Shown piece by piece: positions 7,139-14,037 of a stretch of DNA of 25,292 bases. Each line of letters starts with the position of its first letter. The first letter of the stretch is position 1. Below the pieces are notes generated by a model. The model saw only the letters and a program-made list of their open reading frames with translations, did no database searches and was not told where the DNA came from. The stretch is from a virus. The DNA is taken from positions 1 through 25,292 of the IMG/VR virus record IMGVR_UViG_3300021976_000069, one strand, 5' to 3'. The position numbers were made by a program, and so were the translations under genes.

Positions 7139-7566
7139 CCGCGCCGACGGCCATCCGCCAGTGCGGGAACGGCCACGACCTCACCGCGGCTAACTCCCGG
7201 CGGCGCGCCGACGGCCGCGTCGACTGCCGGGTGTGCACGGCGGACCGGCAGCGCCGCCACTCGGCGCGCCGCCGTGTGCTCGCGGGGAAACCGGCGTGTG
7301 TCCGGGTCGGGTGTAGGGAGTCGCAGCGGTTCGGGGTCCTGTGCCACTGGTGCTACTACCGCGACGGCGACGTCGATCCGGTGGCGGTGCTGTTGACGTT
7401 GATGGACGGGCGGCCGGCGGCGGCGTTGAACAACGCCGAGCGGATCGAGGTGGCGCGCGAGCACTTCGCGTCGGGCGGGTCGGCCACCCAACTACAGAAG
7501 ATCTTGGACTGCAATTGGCACCGCATCCGCAAGATCGTCGCCGAGGTCAAGGCGGTGGCGGCGTGA
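7135..7566 (+). CDS. zinc-finger and HTH-like putative DNA-binding protein
   Basis: A 143-residue protein from GTG 7135, overlapping the previous stop. The N-terminus CGNGHDLTAAN followed by CRVC is the C-x-x-G-H...C-x-x-C knuckle common in actinophage proteins. A second group (CVRVGC, CHWC) follows at about residues 57-78. The C-terminal 45 residues (IEVAREHFASGGSATQLQKI then WHRIRKIV) look like a helix-turn-helix in which a recognition helix follows the G-S-A turn. The combination suggests a sequence-specific DNA-binding regulator or a replication accessory. This is inferred from the fold pattern only. Confidence 0.7.
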   Translation: MTAPTAIRQCGNGHDLTAANSRRRADGRVDCRVCTADRQRRHSARRRVLAGKPACVRVGCRESQRFGVLCHWCYYRDGDVDPVAVLLTLMDGRPAAALNNAERIEVAREHFASGGSATQLQKILDCNWHRIRKIVAEVKAVAA

Positions 7567-7970
7567 ACGCCCGCGCGAAGCAGCGCGACGAGGCGATCGC
7601 CGCCTGCCCCGTCGTCGACCAGCGGCACGCCCGCGCCGACCAAGCCGTCGCCGACGCCTGCGCGCTCGCGACCGCGGTGCGGGACGACGACCCGCGCGAG
7701 GTGTGGGGCCAGATGTGGCTGTGGCTGGACGAGGACCCGCTGCGCGTCCTGGCCGCGGTCACCGCGCTCGCGGCAATGGTGCCGGTCGACCTGCCGGTCA
7801 CCGAGCTACTCGCCTGGGTCGACGGGCCGGGCATGCACCTGCGTGCGGCGCACGCGGCGTGGGTGCGGGGTGAGCGCGCCGGCTGGGTGCAGATGGGTGA
7901 GAAGGCGTACCAGGCGTGGCGGTATCAGCAGCGGAAGCAGCGCGAGCGCGCAACGAAAGGGGCAGCCTGA
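7563..7970 (+). CDS. hypothetical protein, Trp-rich helical
   Basis: A 135-residue protein starting at GTG 7563 inside the previous stop codon. It is helical and Ala-rich with several Trp (EVWGQMWLWLDEDP) and a basic C-terminus (RYQQRKQRERATKG). Hydrophobic stretches around residues 58-80 (VLAAVTALAAMVPVDLPVTE) are not long or pure enough for a confident membrane segment. It is followed by an HNH gene whose ATG shares one base with its stop. The function is unknown. Confidence 0.75.
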   Translation: MNARAKQRDEAIAACPVVDQRHARADQAVADACALATAVRDDDPREVWGQMWLWLDEDPLRVLAAVTALAAMVPVDLPVTELLAWVDGPGMHLRAAHAAWVRGERAGWVQMGEKAYQAWRYQQRKQRERATKGAA

Positions 7971-8953
7971 TGGCCGTATCGAAACGGCTCCGGTTCGAGG
8001 TGCTGCGCCGCGACGGGCACACCTGCAAGTACTGCGGCCGGTCGGCGCCGGAGGTTCGGCTCACCGTTGACCACGTCATGCCGGTCACGCTCGGCGGCAG
8101 CGACGACCCGTCGAACTTGGTGACGGCGTGCTCGGAGTGCAACTCGGGGAAGTCGTCGGTGCCGGCCGACGCCGTGCGGGTGGCCGAGGTGCAGGAGGAC
8201 GCACTTCGGTGGTCGTCTGCGATCCGCGCTGCGGCGCAGGAGATGCTCGCCAGTGAGGCGCGGCGGGAGGCGGTGCGCTACGAGTTCGCCGAGCACTGGT
8301 GGCGATGGAAGTCCGGCGGGGAGCCGGTGCCGCTGCCGCCGAGCTGGGGGCCGTCGGTTGACAACTTCCTCGCCGCCGGCCTTCCGATGGAGGTTCTCAA
8401 GTCCTGCGTGGACATTGCCATGGGGCGGGAGAAGGTCTCGGCGGACAACACATTCCGGTACATGTGCGGAATCGCCTGGAGCCGTGTCTCTGAACTGCAG
8501 GAGTCGGCGTCTGCCCGCCTGCGCGCTGGCACAAGCCCGGCGCGGGAGACCGTGCAGCAGGGCAACGGCGACGAGATCGTCAGTCACCTGTTCGGCGCGC
8601 TCTCATGGTGTGACCAGCCCGAGATGTGGCCTGTGCTCGTCGGCGAATTCGACATGGAGCACCAGGACGACGAGCACCCCGACGGTTCGCCGCGGTCCTT
8701 CGATCACTGGTCGGACTTCGAGAAGGTCTTCGCGATCTCGGTGTCGCAAGCAACGAGGATCGCAGAACTGGCGGCGCATCAGCACCAGCTGGCGTTGCAC
8801 GGCCTGTCGCCGGAGGCGGCGCGGCGGCTGCGGGCCACAGCTGCAGACCAGTTCCGGATGGCAGGCCAGTTCGAGACCGCGCTGCCGCAGGAGATGGAGT
8901 CGTACGCGGTGCTGCTCGGCATGAAGGAGCACCCGGAAGCGAGGCCGTCCTGA
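7970..8953 (+). CDS. HNH endonuclease with long C-terminal domain
   Basis: A 327-residue protein from ATG 7970, with an AAAGGGG ribosome site 9-15 bases upstream. Residues 5-63 are a textbook HNH domain: FEVLRRDGHTCKYCG, TVDHVMPVTLGG (D34, H35), N49 in DPSNL, and CSECN at 54-58. The remaining 260 residues are helical, with a segment (WGPSVDNFLAAGLPMEVLK, ADNTFRYMCGIAW) that resembles domains found with HNH modules in actinophage replication regions. It sits directly before the initiator-like gene. A DNA-nicking role in replication or recombination is possible, but a homing-like origin cannot be excluded. Confidence 0.88.
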   Translation: MAVSKRLRFEVLRRDGHTCKYCGRSAPEVRLTVDHVMPVTLGGSDDPSNLVTACSECNSGKSSVPADAVRVAEVQEDALRWSSAIRAAAQEMLASEARREAVRYEFAEHWWRWKSGGEPVPLPPSWGPSVDNFLAAGLPMEVLKSCVDIAMGREKVSADNTFRYMCGIAWSRVSELQESASARLRAGTSPARETVQQGNGDEIVSHLFGALSWCDQPEMWPVLVGEFDMEHQDDEHPDGSPRSFDHWSDFEKVFAISVSQATRIAELAAHQHQLALHGLSPEAARRLRATAADQFRMAGQFETALPQEMESYAVLLGMKEHPEARPS

Positions 8954-9897
8954 TGGCGCGTTCGTACGCCCGGCTCATCACGGCGATCTGGCGCAATGCG
9001 GAGTTCCGCGCGTTGGACGCGGGAGCGCAGCGTGCGTACCTGCTGCTCGTGACGCAGCCGAATATCTCGGCGGCCGGCACGCTGCCGCTCACCGTGCGCC
9101 GGTGGGCGGAGATGGCGACGGACACCAGCGTCGCGGACGTCAACCGGTCGCTCGCGGTGCTCGCCGGTGGCCGGTTCATCGGGATCGACTACGCCACCGA
9201 GGAGGTCTTGGTTCGCTCGTTCGTCCGCTGGGACGGTGGGTTTGGCAACCGGAAACGAAGGCCGGTGATCACCGCTGCCGCCGCGGAGGTGACCTCTCCG
9301 GCGCTTCGGACGATGCTCTCCGGGGAGTTCGAGCGGCTCGGTCTGCCGCGCTTGGAGCAGGACCCAGGGCCGGTCACAGAATCCACACGCGACAGTCACA
9401 TTGAGACAAACAACCAGGTGGATAGCCTATCCAATAGGGCATCCGCTAGTGATCCCGATACGGAATGCCGTTCTGACAGGGTTGTGGTTACTGAAGTTGA
9501 GTACATGGGGACCGCAACCCACAACCCTCAACCCATTCCGCCTTCGGCGGCCGACAACGAGCCGGACCCGGTCGACGAGAAGAAGGCCGCGAACATCGCC
9601 GCGCAAGGACTCACCCGCGCGTACACGGATCTGGTACCGCTCTCGAACTTCCCGGCCGTCATGTCGATCGTGAAGAAGGCGCGCGGCACCGGCCGCTACG
9701 ACGACGAGCAGCTGCGCGCGGCGCTGGTTCGCCTCGCCGACGACGGCCGCACGGTCACCACCGACGCGCTGCGCTACGAGCTCGAAGGCTTCCCTGCGGC
9801 GCGGCCGGCGCCGAACCGGACGGACTCGAACATCAACTCGATCCTGCGCCCTGCTGGCGCACCGACTCTCCGTGCTCTTCCTGGAGGTGCCTCATGA
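8953..9897 (+). CDS. winged-helix replication-initiator-like protein
   Basis: A 314-residue protein from ATG 8953, sharing one base with the upstream stop. The N-terminal 110 residues (YARLITAIWRNAEFRALDAG, LPLTVRRWAEMATDTS, FVRWDGGFGNRKRRPVI) look like the winged-helix domain of phage replication initiators. Residues 135-195 are a polar linker of low complexity. Residues 210-275 form a second helical domain (ANIAAQGLTRAYTDLVPLSN; LRAALVRLADDGRTV). Gene structure and position resemble lambda O: DNA-binding domain, linker coded by repeat-bearing DNA, then a partner-binding domain. The DNA of the linker contains a cluster of inverted and direct repeats (9420-9534). The next gene may be the helicase-loader counterpart. 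Confidence 0.7.
   Translation: MARSYARLITAIWRNAEFRALDAGAQRAYLLLVTQPNISAAGTLPLTVRRWAEMATDTSVADVNRSLAVLAGGRFIGIDYATEEVLVRSFVRWDGGFGNRKRRPVITAAAAEVTSPALRTMLSGEFERLGLPRLEQDPGPVTESTRDSHIETNNQVDSLSNRASASDPDTECRSDRVVVTEVEYMGTATHNPQPIPPSAADNEPDPVDEKKAANIAAQGLTRAYTDLVPLSNFPAVMSIVKKARGTGRYDDEQLRAALVRLADDGRTVTTDALRYELEGFPAARPAPNRTDSNINSILRPAGAPTLRALPGGAS
9420..9534 (+). repeat. origin-like cluster of inverted repeats and 7-bp iterons
   Basis: Within the linker of the initiator-like gene the DNA is visibly richer in A/T than its surroundings and contains several symmetric elements. GGATAG-C-CTATCC is at 9420-9432, overlapping CCTAT-CCA-ATAGG at 9426-9438. ACGG-AATG-CCGT is at 9460-9471. GGGTTGTGG (9479-9487) pairs with CCACAACCC (9519-9527). 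Three AACCC units sit at exact 7-bp intervals (9516, 9523, 9530). Such clusters inside initiator genes serve as origins in lambdoid phages; here that is an inference. Confidence 0.5.
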
Positions 9898-10328
9898 CCG
9901 AGCTCGAGGTTCGCCAGCTGATGGCGGCGGCCATGGCCTACGACAACCGGAACCCCGGCGAGGCGAACCTCGCCGCCTGGGCGGAGGCCGCCGACCGCGG
10001 CCGCTGGACCTACGAGGCGGCGCTCGAGGCGGTGCACATGCACTACGCGACGTCGACGGAGTTCCTGATGCCGGGGCACATCACGGCGATGTTGAAGCGG
10101 GAGGTGCGGCAGCCAGCCCGGTACGAGGCGCTGCCGCCGGCGGCACCTGCATCGGAGGAGACCCGCGAGCGGGTGCTGGCCGAGATTCAGGCGTTGGCGG
10201 ATCGGCTCGCCGTGCACGACGAGGACGACGTGCGCCGGCCGGCGCCGAGTTCGGAGGGCCAAGAAGCGGCTCGAGCGGCGGCGCGTGCGGAGCTGGAGCG
10301 GTTACGGCGTGAGCGGGGCAAGTCGTGA
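9894..10328 (+). CDS. possible helicase-loader-like replication protein
   Basis: A 144-residue protein from ATG 9894, overlapping the initiator-like gene by 4 bp. The first 70 residues (MAAAMAYDNRNPGEANLAAW, then YEAALEAVHMHYATSTEFL and MPGHITAML) have the pattern of small phage proteins encoded next to replication initiators: short helices, a conserved W/Y-rich centre and an MPGHI-type motif. The C-terminal half is a charged helix (ARAAARAELERLRRERG). Position after an initiator suggests a lambda P- or DnaI-like loader role, but no ATPase motif is present and similarity is only at pattern level. Confidence 0.6.
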   Translation: MTELEVRQLMAAAMAYDNRNPGEANLAAWAEAADRGRWTYEAALEAVHMHYATSTEFLMPGHITAMLKREVRQPARYEALPPAAPASEETRERVLAEIQALADRLAVHDEDDVRRPAPSSEGQEAARAAARAELERLRRERGKS

Positions 10329-10534
10329 CCGGCCGGACGCGGCACGAGATCGCGCAGCACGAGGCAGCGATGGACCGCTTCCTCGCCGGCTCGGTCCGGT
10401 GCCCGCGGTGTGGGGCGGCTGCGCGCACGGAGGAGCGGGACGCCGAGCCGTGCCAGAACCCGGTGACCGGGTTGGTGTTGCGGAATGGGCCGGGGCATTG
10501 GCAGCGGATCCGTCTGGCGAGGGAGGGGGCGTGA
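10325..10534 (+). CDS. small zinc-ribbon-like protein
   Basis: A 69-residue protein from GTG 10325, overlapping the upstream stop by 4 bp. CPRCG is near residue 26, with another Cys near residue 43 and His near residue 58 that could complete a zinc site. The N-terminus is helical and charged. It is followed by a 33-residue frame with the same 4-bp coupling. The function is unknown. Confidence 0.7.
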   Translation: MTGRTRHEIAQHEAAMDRFLAGSVRCPRCGAAARTEERDAEPCQNPVTGLVLRNGPGHWQRIRLAREGA

Positions 10535-10632
10535 CGCGGGTGCAGTGGGACGAGGCGTGGCAGCGGTTCTACCGGCAGGGCTCGCGGATGACCAACAGGC
10601 ACGGACAGCGACCAGAGGAGAAGCAGAGATGA
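10531..10632 (+). CDS. very small ORF (33 aa)
   Basis: GTG 10531 overlaps the upstream TGA and the stop (10630-10632) overlaps the ATG of the next gene, so coupling exists on both sides. The product is basic, with WDEAWQRFYRQGSR in the middle. The segment AGAGGAGAAG near its end (10614-10623) is the ribosome site of the next gene. It may be a real micro-protein or just a translated spacer that carries ribosomes forward. Confidence 0.5.
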   Translation: MTRVQWDEAWQRFYRQGSRMTNRHGQRPEEKQR

Positions 10633-11114
10633 GCACGACGAGCACGACGTCCGGCGGTTTCGGCTACGTGGCGACCCGGACTCCGGTGGCTGGGCGCTGG
10701 CAGTGGGTCGGTACGGCGAACGGATGCGAGGCGCGGCACCTCACCGACGACCCGGACCTGTACCTGACGGCGGAGGCGCTGTCGTCGCCTCGGCTGCGTG
10801 GCGTCGCGCTGATCGATGAAGTCGGTCGGGTGTACGCGACCCGGTTCGAGCTGACGCACTTCGCGCCGCTGGTCGCCGAGCGCCGTGCGGCGAGGACCGG
10901 GACACGCGAACTGGCGCAGCGGGTGCTCGGCCTGGCTCACCACGAGGCGACCTACCCGCGTGCGGTGGTCTCGCCGCCGACCGCTGGGTTGCGGCGGGCG
11001 CTCGCGGCGGCGTGCCGGGAGATCGCCGAGGCGGCATCTGGCCCGGACTACGTGATCCCGGCCGACGACCTGGTTCGTCTGGCGGCTGAGTTCGAGCGGG
11101 GTGGGTCGGCGTGA
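10629..11114 (+). CDS. hypothetical protein
   Basis: A 161-residue protein from ATG 10629, with a strong ribosome site (AGAGGAG) just upstream. The N-terminus is Ser/Thr-rich and then beta-like (FGYVATRTPVAGRWQWVG). The middle (LRGVALIDEVGRVYATRFEL) looks like a small beta domain and the C-terminal half is helical. There are no known motifs. It lies among short genes downstream of the replication genes. The function is unknown. Confidence 0.75.
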   Translation: MSTTSTTSGGFGYVATRTPVAGRWQWVGTANGCEARHLTDDPDLYLTAEALSSPRLRGVALIDEVGRVYATRFELTHFAPLVAERRAARTGTRELAQRVLGLAHHEATYPRAVVSPPTAGLRRALAAACREIAEAASGPDYVIPADDLVRLAAEFERGGSA

Positions 11115-11356
11115 GCGCGGTGGAGGTCCCGGACGGGGTGGATGTCCACACCGAACCGGACGACGGCGAGGACTCGGGGGCGTACCTCATGGCGTCGGTG
11201 ATCGCCGGCGGCCAGCACCAGAGCGCGAGCGTGCTGCTGACGACCGAGGAGCCGTCGGACGAGGAGGTCGCCGAGGGCCTGTTGAAGGCGGCTGTGGCGG
11301 CCGCGCAGATGCATTCGTCGGGGGCGTGGATGGCGTTGCAGAGGAGGCTGGCATGA
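11111..11356 (+). CDS. hypothetical small acidic protein
   Basis: An 81-residue protein from GTG 11111 with 4-bp overlap on both sides. It is strongly acidic in its first 25 residues and contains a beta-like stretch (AYLMASVIAGG, SASVLLTTEEPS), then a helix. The acidic surface could mimic DNA as in anti-restriction proteins, but nothing specific supports that. Not recognised. Confidence 0.7.
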   Translation: MSAVEVPDGVDVHTEPDDGEDSGAYLMASVIAGGQHQSASVLLTTEEPSDEEVAEGLLKAAVAAAQMHSSGAWMALQRRLA

Positions 11357-11562
11357 CCGATCTGACAGAGCGAATCCGGGAGCGCCTGGAGGTTGACGAG
11401 CACACCGAGCCGGCGGCGCGGAAGGCCGTCGTGGCCGTGCTGCGGGAGCTGGCGGCCAAGCCGGACGGCTACCTGCGGTCCACTAAGGACGGCGGCATCA
11501 CCTACACCCGCACGCTTCGTGGGCTGGCTGACGAGGTTGAGGCCGGGGAGGCGAAGCCGTGA
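11353..11562 (+). CDS. hypothetical small helical protein
   Basis: A 69-residue protein from ATG 11353. The pattern is two amphipathic helices (TERIRERLEVDE, ARKAVVAVLRELAAK), then GGITYTRTLRGLADEVEAG. There are no Cys or membrane segments. Coupled by 4 bp to both neighbours. The function is unknown. Confidence 0.7.
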   Translation: MTDLTERIRERLEVDEHTEPAARKAVVAVLRELAAKPDGYLRSTKDGGITYTRTLRGLADEVEAGEAKP

Positions 11563-11741
11563 GCGCGGCGGCCGTGGAGTGGCTGGAGTCGCACACTGTG
11601 CCCTACCACAGGAGACACATTATCTGCCGCCGATGGATCGAACTGGTCGAGGACCAGCATGAATACGTGTCGACCGCTGACCTGATGCGCTGGTACCCCC
11701 AAGGCGCCGAGCCGATGCCGTGGTCCTGGGGCCAACCATGA
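11559..11741 (+). CDS. hypothetical small protein
   Basis: A 60-residue protein from GTG 11559, preceded by GGGGAGG. It is rich in Trp, Tyr and His (WLESHTVPYHRRH, RRWIELVEDQHEY, MRWYPQG). Unknown. It ends in ATGA overlap with the next gene. Confidence 0.65.
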   Translation: MSAAAVEWLESHTVPYHRRHIICRRWIELVEDQHEYVSTADLMRWYPQGAEPMPWSWGQP

Positions 11742-12019
11742 GCGCGGACATCGAACACCACGCCGAACGGCTGGCCGCCGGCCGATCCGACCCCATGACA
11801 AAGCCGATCATCCGCAAGCAGGGCGACGAGTGGACGGTGACCCGACCGGGCTACGGGTTCTCCGGCCCGTCGACGTCGACCCACGAGTCGTGGCGGGCCG
11901 CGGTCCGGTCGCTGTCCTCGCTGGGCGCGGCTGGTCCGCAGCTTGAGCGTGCTGCTGCGGCGTCGCGCTGGCGCGACGTCGGCCGTGGCCCATTTCCGAT
12001 CCTGGAGGTGGAGAGCTGA
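11738..12019 (+). CDS. hypothetical small protein
   Basis: A 93-residue protein from ATG 11738. The centre (PIIRKQGDEWTVTRPGYGFS) looks like a small beta-sheet, followed by a Ser/Ala-rich helix and a basic tail. No motif is known to me. Its TGA shares one base with the ATG of the next gene. Confidence 0.68.
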   Translation: MSADIEHHAERLAAGRSDPMTKPIIRKQGDEWTVTRPGYGFSGPSTSTHESWRAAVRSLSSLGAAGPQLERAAAASRWRDVGRGPFPILEVES

Positions 12020-12576
12020 TGTGGTGGATGACCGTTCTCGGGTTGGGGTTCATCACTGCCGCGTGGTGGATGACCGTCCGCGCGGTGATGTTGTCGCCGA
12101 CGCGACCGCGACGGGTCGTTGCGATGGACGCGCTCGGCCGGTGGGCAGTCAGTAAGGCCAAGGGCTGGGCGCCCGAGTTCACGACCGACGACGAGACACT
12201 CGCCCGCGCGGTCGCCGACGAGCTGGACAAGATCGAACCCATGCCGAAGCGGCTGCCCGAACGGGTCCTGCTCTCCGACGGGCGGAGAGTCCACGCGGTG
12301 ACGGCCTGCCGGCACGGTGAGCACGACTGGACCCGCATCCGCATCTCGTCGATGGGCGGGGACGTGGCGAAGGCGTGCACTCGGTGCAGCAAGTTCGTCG
12401 ACCTGAGCGAGACGGGCATCGACGATCTCGACATCGAGATGGAGTGGATCGGCCGGCCACCGAAGTCGGAGCGGCGTCGAGCGCGGTGGGTCGGCGAGCG
12501 CGGGGCCGAGCCAGTCATCTACCCCGTCCCGGACCTTGAGCGCCGGAATCTGGACATCCGAGGGGACATTGACTGA
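12019..12576 (+). CDS. membrane-anchored protein with zinc-binding Cys pairs
   Basis: A 185-residue protein from ATG 12019. Residues 1-26 (MWWMTVLGLGFITAAWWMTV and following) form one hydrophobic, Trp-rich segment likely to be an N-terminal membrane anchor. The soluble part contains C-x2-H-x-x-H (CRHGEHDW, near residue 98) and CTRC (near 120), which could form a zinc site. It is Arg- and Asp-rich after that. One-base overlap with both neighbours. The function is unknown; a membrane-linked role at the end of the early operon is possible. Confidence 0.75.
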   Translation: MWWMTVLGLGFITAAWWMTVRAVMLSPTRPRRVVAMDALGRWAVSKAKGWAPEFTTDDETLARAVADELDKIEPMPKRLPERVLLSDGRRVHAVTACRHGEHDWTRIRISSMGGDVAKACTRCSKFVDLSETGIDDLDIEMEWIGRPPKSERRRARWVGERGAEPVIYPVPDLERRNLDIRGDID

Positions 12577-13283
12577 TGACCACGACCAGCGAGCCGATCC
12601 CCGCGGATCCGCGCCAGCTGCGCGCCACGCTCGACAACATGCGCGCAGCGCTCGTAGACCTCGTCGAGCCGATCGTGAAGAAGCAACCACGCGACGACGG
12701 CCGCGCCACCGAGCACATTGCGCCGTCGCTGCTGGACCAGCTGCGTCGCGCCGTCGCCAACGGCTCTGGCCGGCCCGGCGGACCGCGACGCTCCGCGCCG
12801 ATCCCGATCTCGGCGGACGCTTACGACCTGCTCCGCCGCATCGAGCAAGGCTCCCATTGGCTGGTCCAACACCGCGGCGGTGACCCGGTGCACGATTCGA
12901 TTGAGGGCAGGCTCCGCTCGGTCGTCTCCCACCTTGGCCGCACCATCGAACTGCACCCGGCCGAGCAGACAACCGCCGACCTGCGGGCGTGGGCCCGTTC
13001 GATCTCGGTGCTGTTCGACCCGCCGAAACGCTGGCATATCGCGAAGAAGTGCCCCGCGTGCAAGAAGGACGTGGTGCAGGTGTGGGACGCCACGTTTAGC
13101 GAGTACACCCGACGGCCCGCGCTGGAGATCGAGTTCGACTACACGGGCCTGAAACCGAGGGCGAAGCGGTGCCGCTGCGTGGCGTGCAACGAGGAGTGGC
13201 CGCCGGACAAGTTCGAGTTCCTCGCCCAGGTGCTCGGGTGCGAGCCCCTACCCACATCACCAACCGAAGGGACAGCAGCATGA
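12576..13283 (+). CDS. conserved-looking phage protein with C-terminal zinc finger
   Basis: A 235-residue protein from ATG 12576. The N-terminal 140 residues are helical (ATLDNMRAALVDLVEPIVKK, LLDQLRRAV, RSAPIPISADAYDLLRRIEQ, WLVQHRGG), a pattern seen in actinophage proteins encoded near terminase genes. The C-terminus has two Cys pairs, CPAC (near residue 153) and CRCVAC (near residue 205), with WDATFSEY between, which should form a zinc-ribbon. No enzymatic motif. It may bind DNA, but the function is unknown. Confidence 0.78.
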   Translation: MTTTSEPIPADPRQLRATLDNMRAALVDLVEPIVKKQPRDDGRATEHIAPSLLDQLRRAVANGSGRPGGPRRSAPIPISADAYDLLRRIEQGSHWLVQHRGGDPVHDSIEGRLRSVVSHLGRTIELHPAEQTTADLRAWARSISVLFDPPKRWHIAKKCPACKKDVVQVWDATFSEYTRRPALEIEFDYTGLKPRAKRCRCVACNEEWPPDKFEFLAQVLGCEPLPTSPTEGTAA

Positions 13284-13597
13284 TCAACGTGATTACGATC
13301 CTCATCGCGTTCATCTCGATCGGATTCTCGGCCTACACCGTGGCGCAGGGCGCGAAGACATGGCTCAACTTGGCGCAGACGGAGCGTCTGCTGGCACGCA
13401 CCGACCGCGCCATGGCGAGGCGCGAGCGGACCGAGACCGGCCGCGCAGCAAGGTTGGCGTCGGCCGCCGAGCGAGAGCAGCGCGCGGCGAGGTACGAGCG
13501 TCGAGCGCGGCCGTTCAAGCGGAAGGCAGTTCGTAACCGCGTGTGCGTGCCGGGATCGACACGCCGTCCACCTGACCATCATGGACAGTCGGACTGA
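13280..13597 (+). CDS. small protein with N-terminal TM and Arg-rich tail
   Basis: A 105-residue protein from ATG 13280, overlapping the upstream stop. Residues 3-24 (NVITILIAFISIGFSAYTVA) form a clear membrane segment. The rest is strongly basic, with many Arg (RTDRAMARRERTETGRAARL) and a probable coiled coil. It is the last gene before the hairpin at 13636. A single TM with a basic cytoplasmic tail occurs in some spanin- or holin-associated proteins, but I see nothing diagnostic. Confidence 0.7.
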   Translation: MINVITILIAFISIGFSAYTVAQGAKTWLNLAQTERLLARTDRAMARRERTETGRAARLASAAEREQRAARYERRARPFKRKAVRNRVCVPGSTRRPPDHHGQSD

Positions 13598-13608
13598 TCG
13601 GGTACGCT
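13582..13608 (+). promoter_or_regulatory. weak candidate promoter
   Basis: TGGACA at 13582-13587 and TACGCT at 13603-13608, spaced by 15 bases, loosely match -35 and -10 boxes. It lies in one of the few non-coding gaps and ahead of the hairpin at 13636. The spacer is short and the -35 lies at the end of the previous gene, so support is weak. Confidence 0.22.
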
Positions 13609-13635
13609 AGCCAGTGCAACGGTGAAGTGTGCCCA

Positions 13636-13664
13636 GCCCCAGGCAGCCAGTAGGCGCCTGGGGC
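13636..13664 (+). terminator. hairpin terminator at the end of the early operon
   Basis: GCCCCAGGC (13636-13644) pairs perfectly with GCCTGGGGC (13656-13664) around an 11-base loop, followed by TTCGTCG. The T-run is short, as is usual for high-GC genomes. It lies between the long early operon and the next small genes, so it likely ends or attenuates transcription there. Confidence 0.65.
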
Positions 13665-13686
13665 TTCGTCGTGCAGGGGGTGCGCG

Positions 13687-13881
13687 GTGCCCAATGTCTT
13701 CGCCTACACCAACGGCCCCGAGATGACCTGCCTCCTTGTCGCGCTGGCCAACTCCGAGCAGCAGATCGACACGTGCCTCGACATGGGTGACCAGCGCAGG
13801 TTCCGCCTGTGGTGCAAGAAACGGGACTCGCTCAAGCGCCGTGTCCAGACCGAGCTACTCAAGATCATCACAGCGAGGTGA
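13687..13881 (+). CDS. hypothetical small protein
   Basis: A 64-residue protein from GTG 13687, with GGGGG 6 bases upstream. It contains two Cys-bearing helices (MTCLLVALANSEQQIDTCLD) and a basic C-terminus (WCKKRDSLKRRVQTELLKI). It is the first gene after the hairpin. Unknown function. Confidence 0.6.
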   Translation: MPNVFAYTNGPEMTCLLVALANSEQQIDTCLDMGDQRRFRLWCKKRDSLKRRVQTELLKIITAR

Positions 13882-13887
13882 CCCACC

Positions 13888-14037
13888 GTGGACCTGTTCC
13901 GTGCACTGCTGCTCACCCTCGCCGTGCTCTGCCTCGTCGCCTCCCTGGCCGCGCCGAAGGCCCAGCTCCCGCTCCTCGTCGCTGCCGGCGGGTTCGCCGT
14001 CGCTGACCTCCTCTTCCGCCTCACGACCACGGAGTGA
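13888..14037 (+). CDS. small two-TM membrane protein
   Basis: A 49-residue protein from GTG 13888, with GAGG at 13875-13878. Two hydrophobic segments (about residues 5-22, LLLTLAVLCLVASLAA; and 28-45, PLLVAAGGFAVADLLF) are separated by a short Pro-Lys turn. It is followed with 4-bp overlap by a virion-protein-like gene. Size and topology would suit a small holin, but no endolysin is nearby, so this is only one possibility. Confidence 0.6.
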   Translation: MDLFRALLLTLAVLCLVASLAAPKAQLPLLVAAGGFAVADLLFRLTTTE

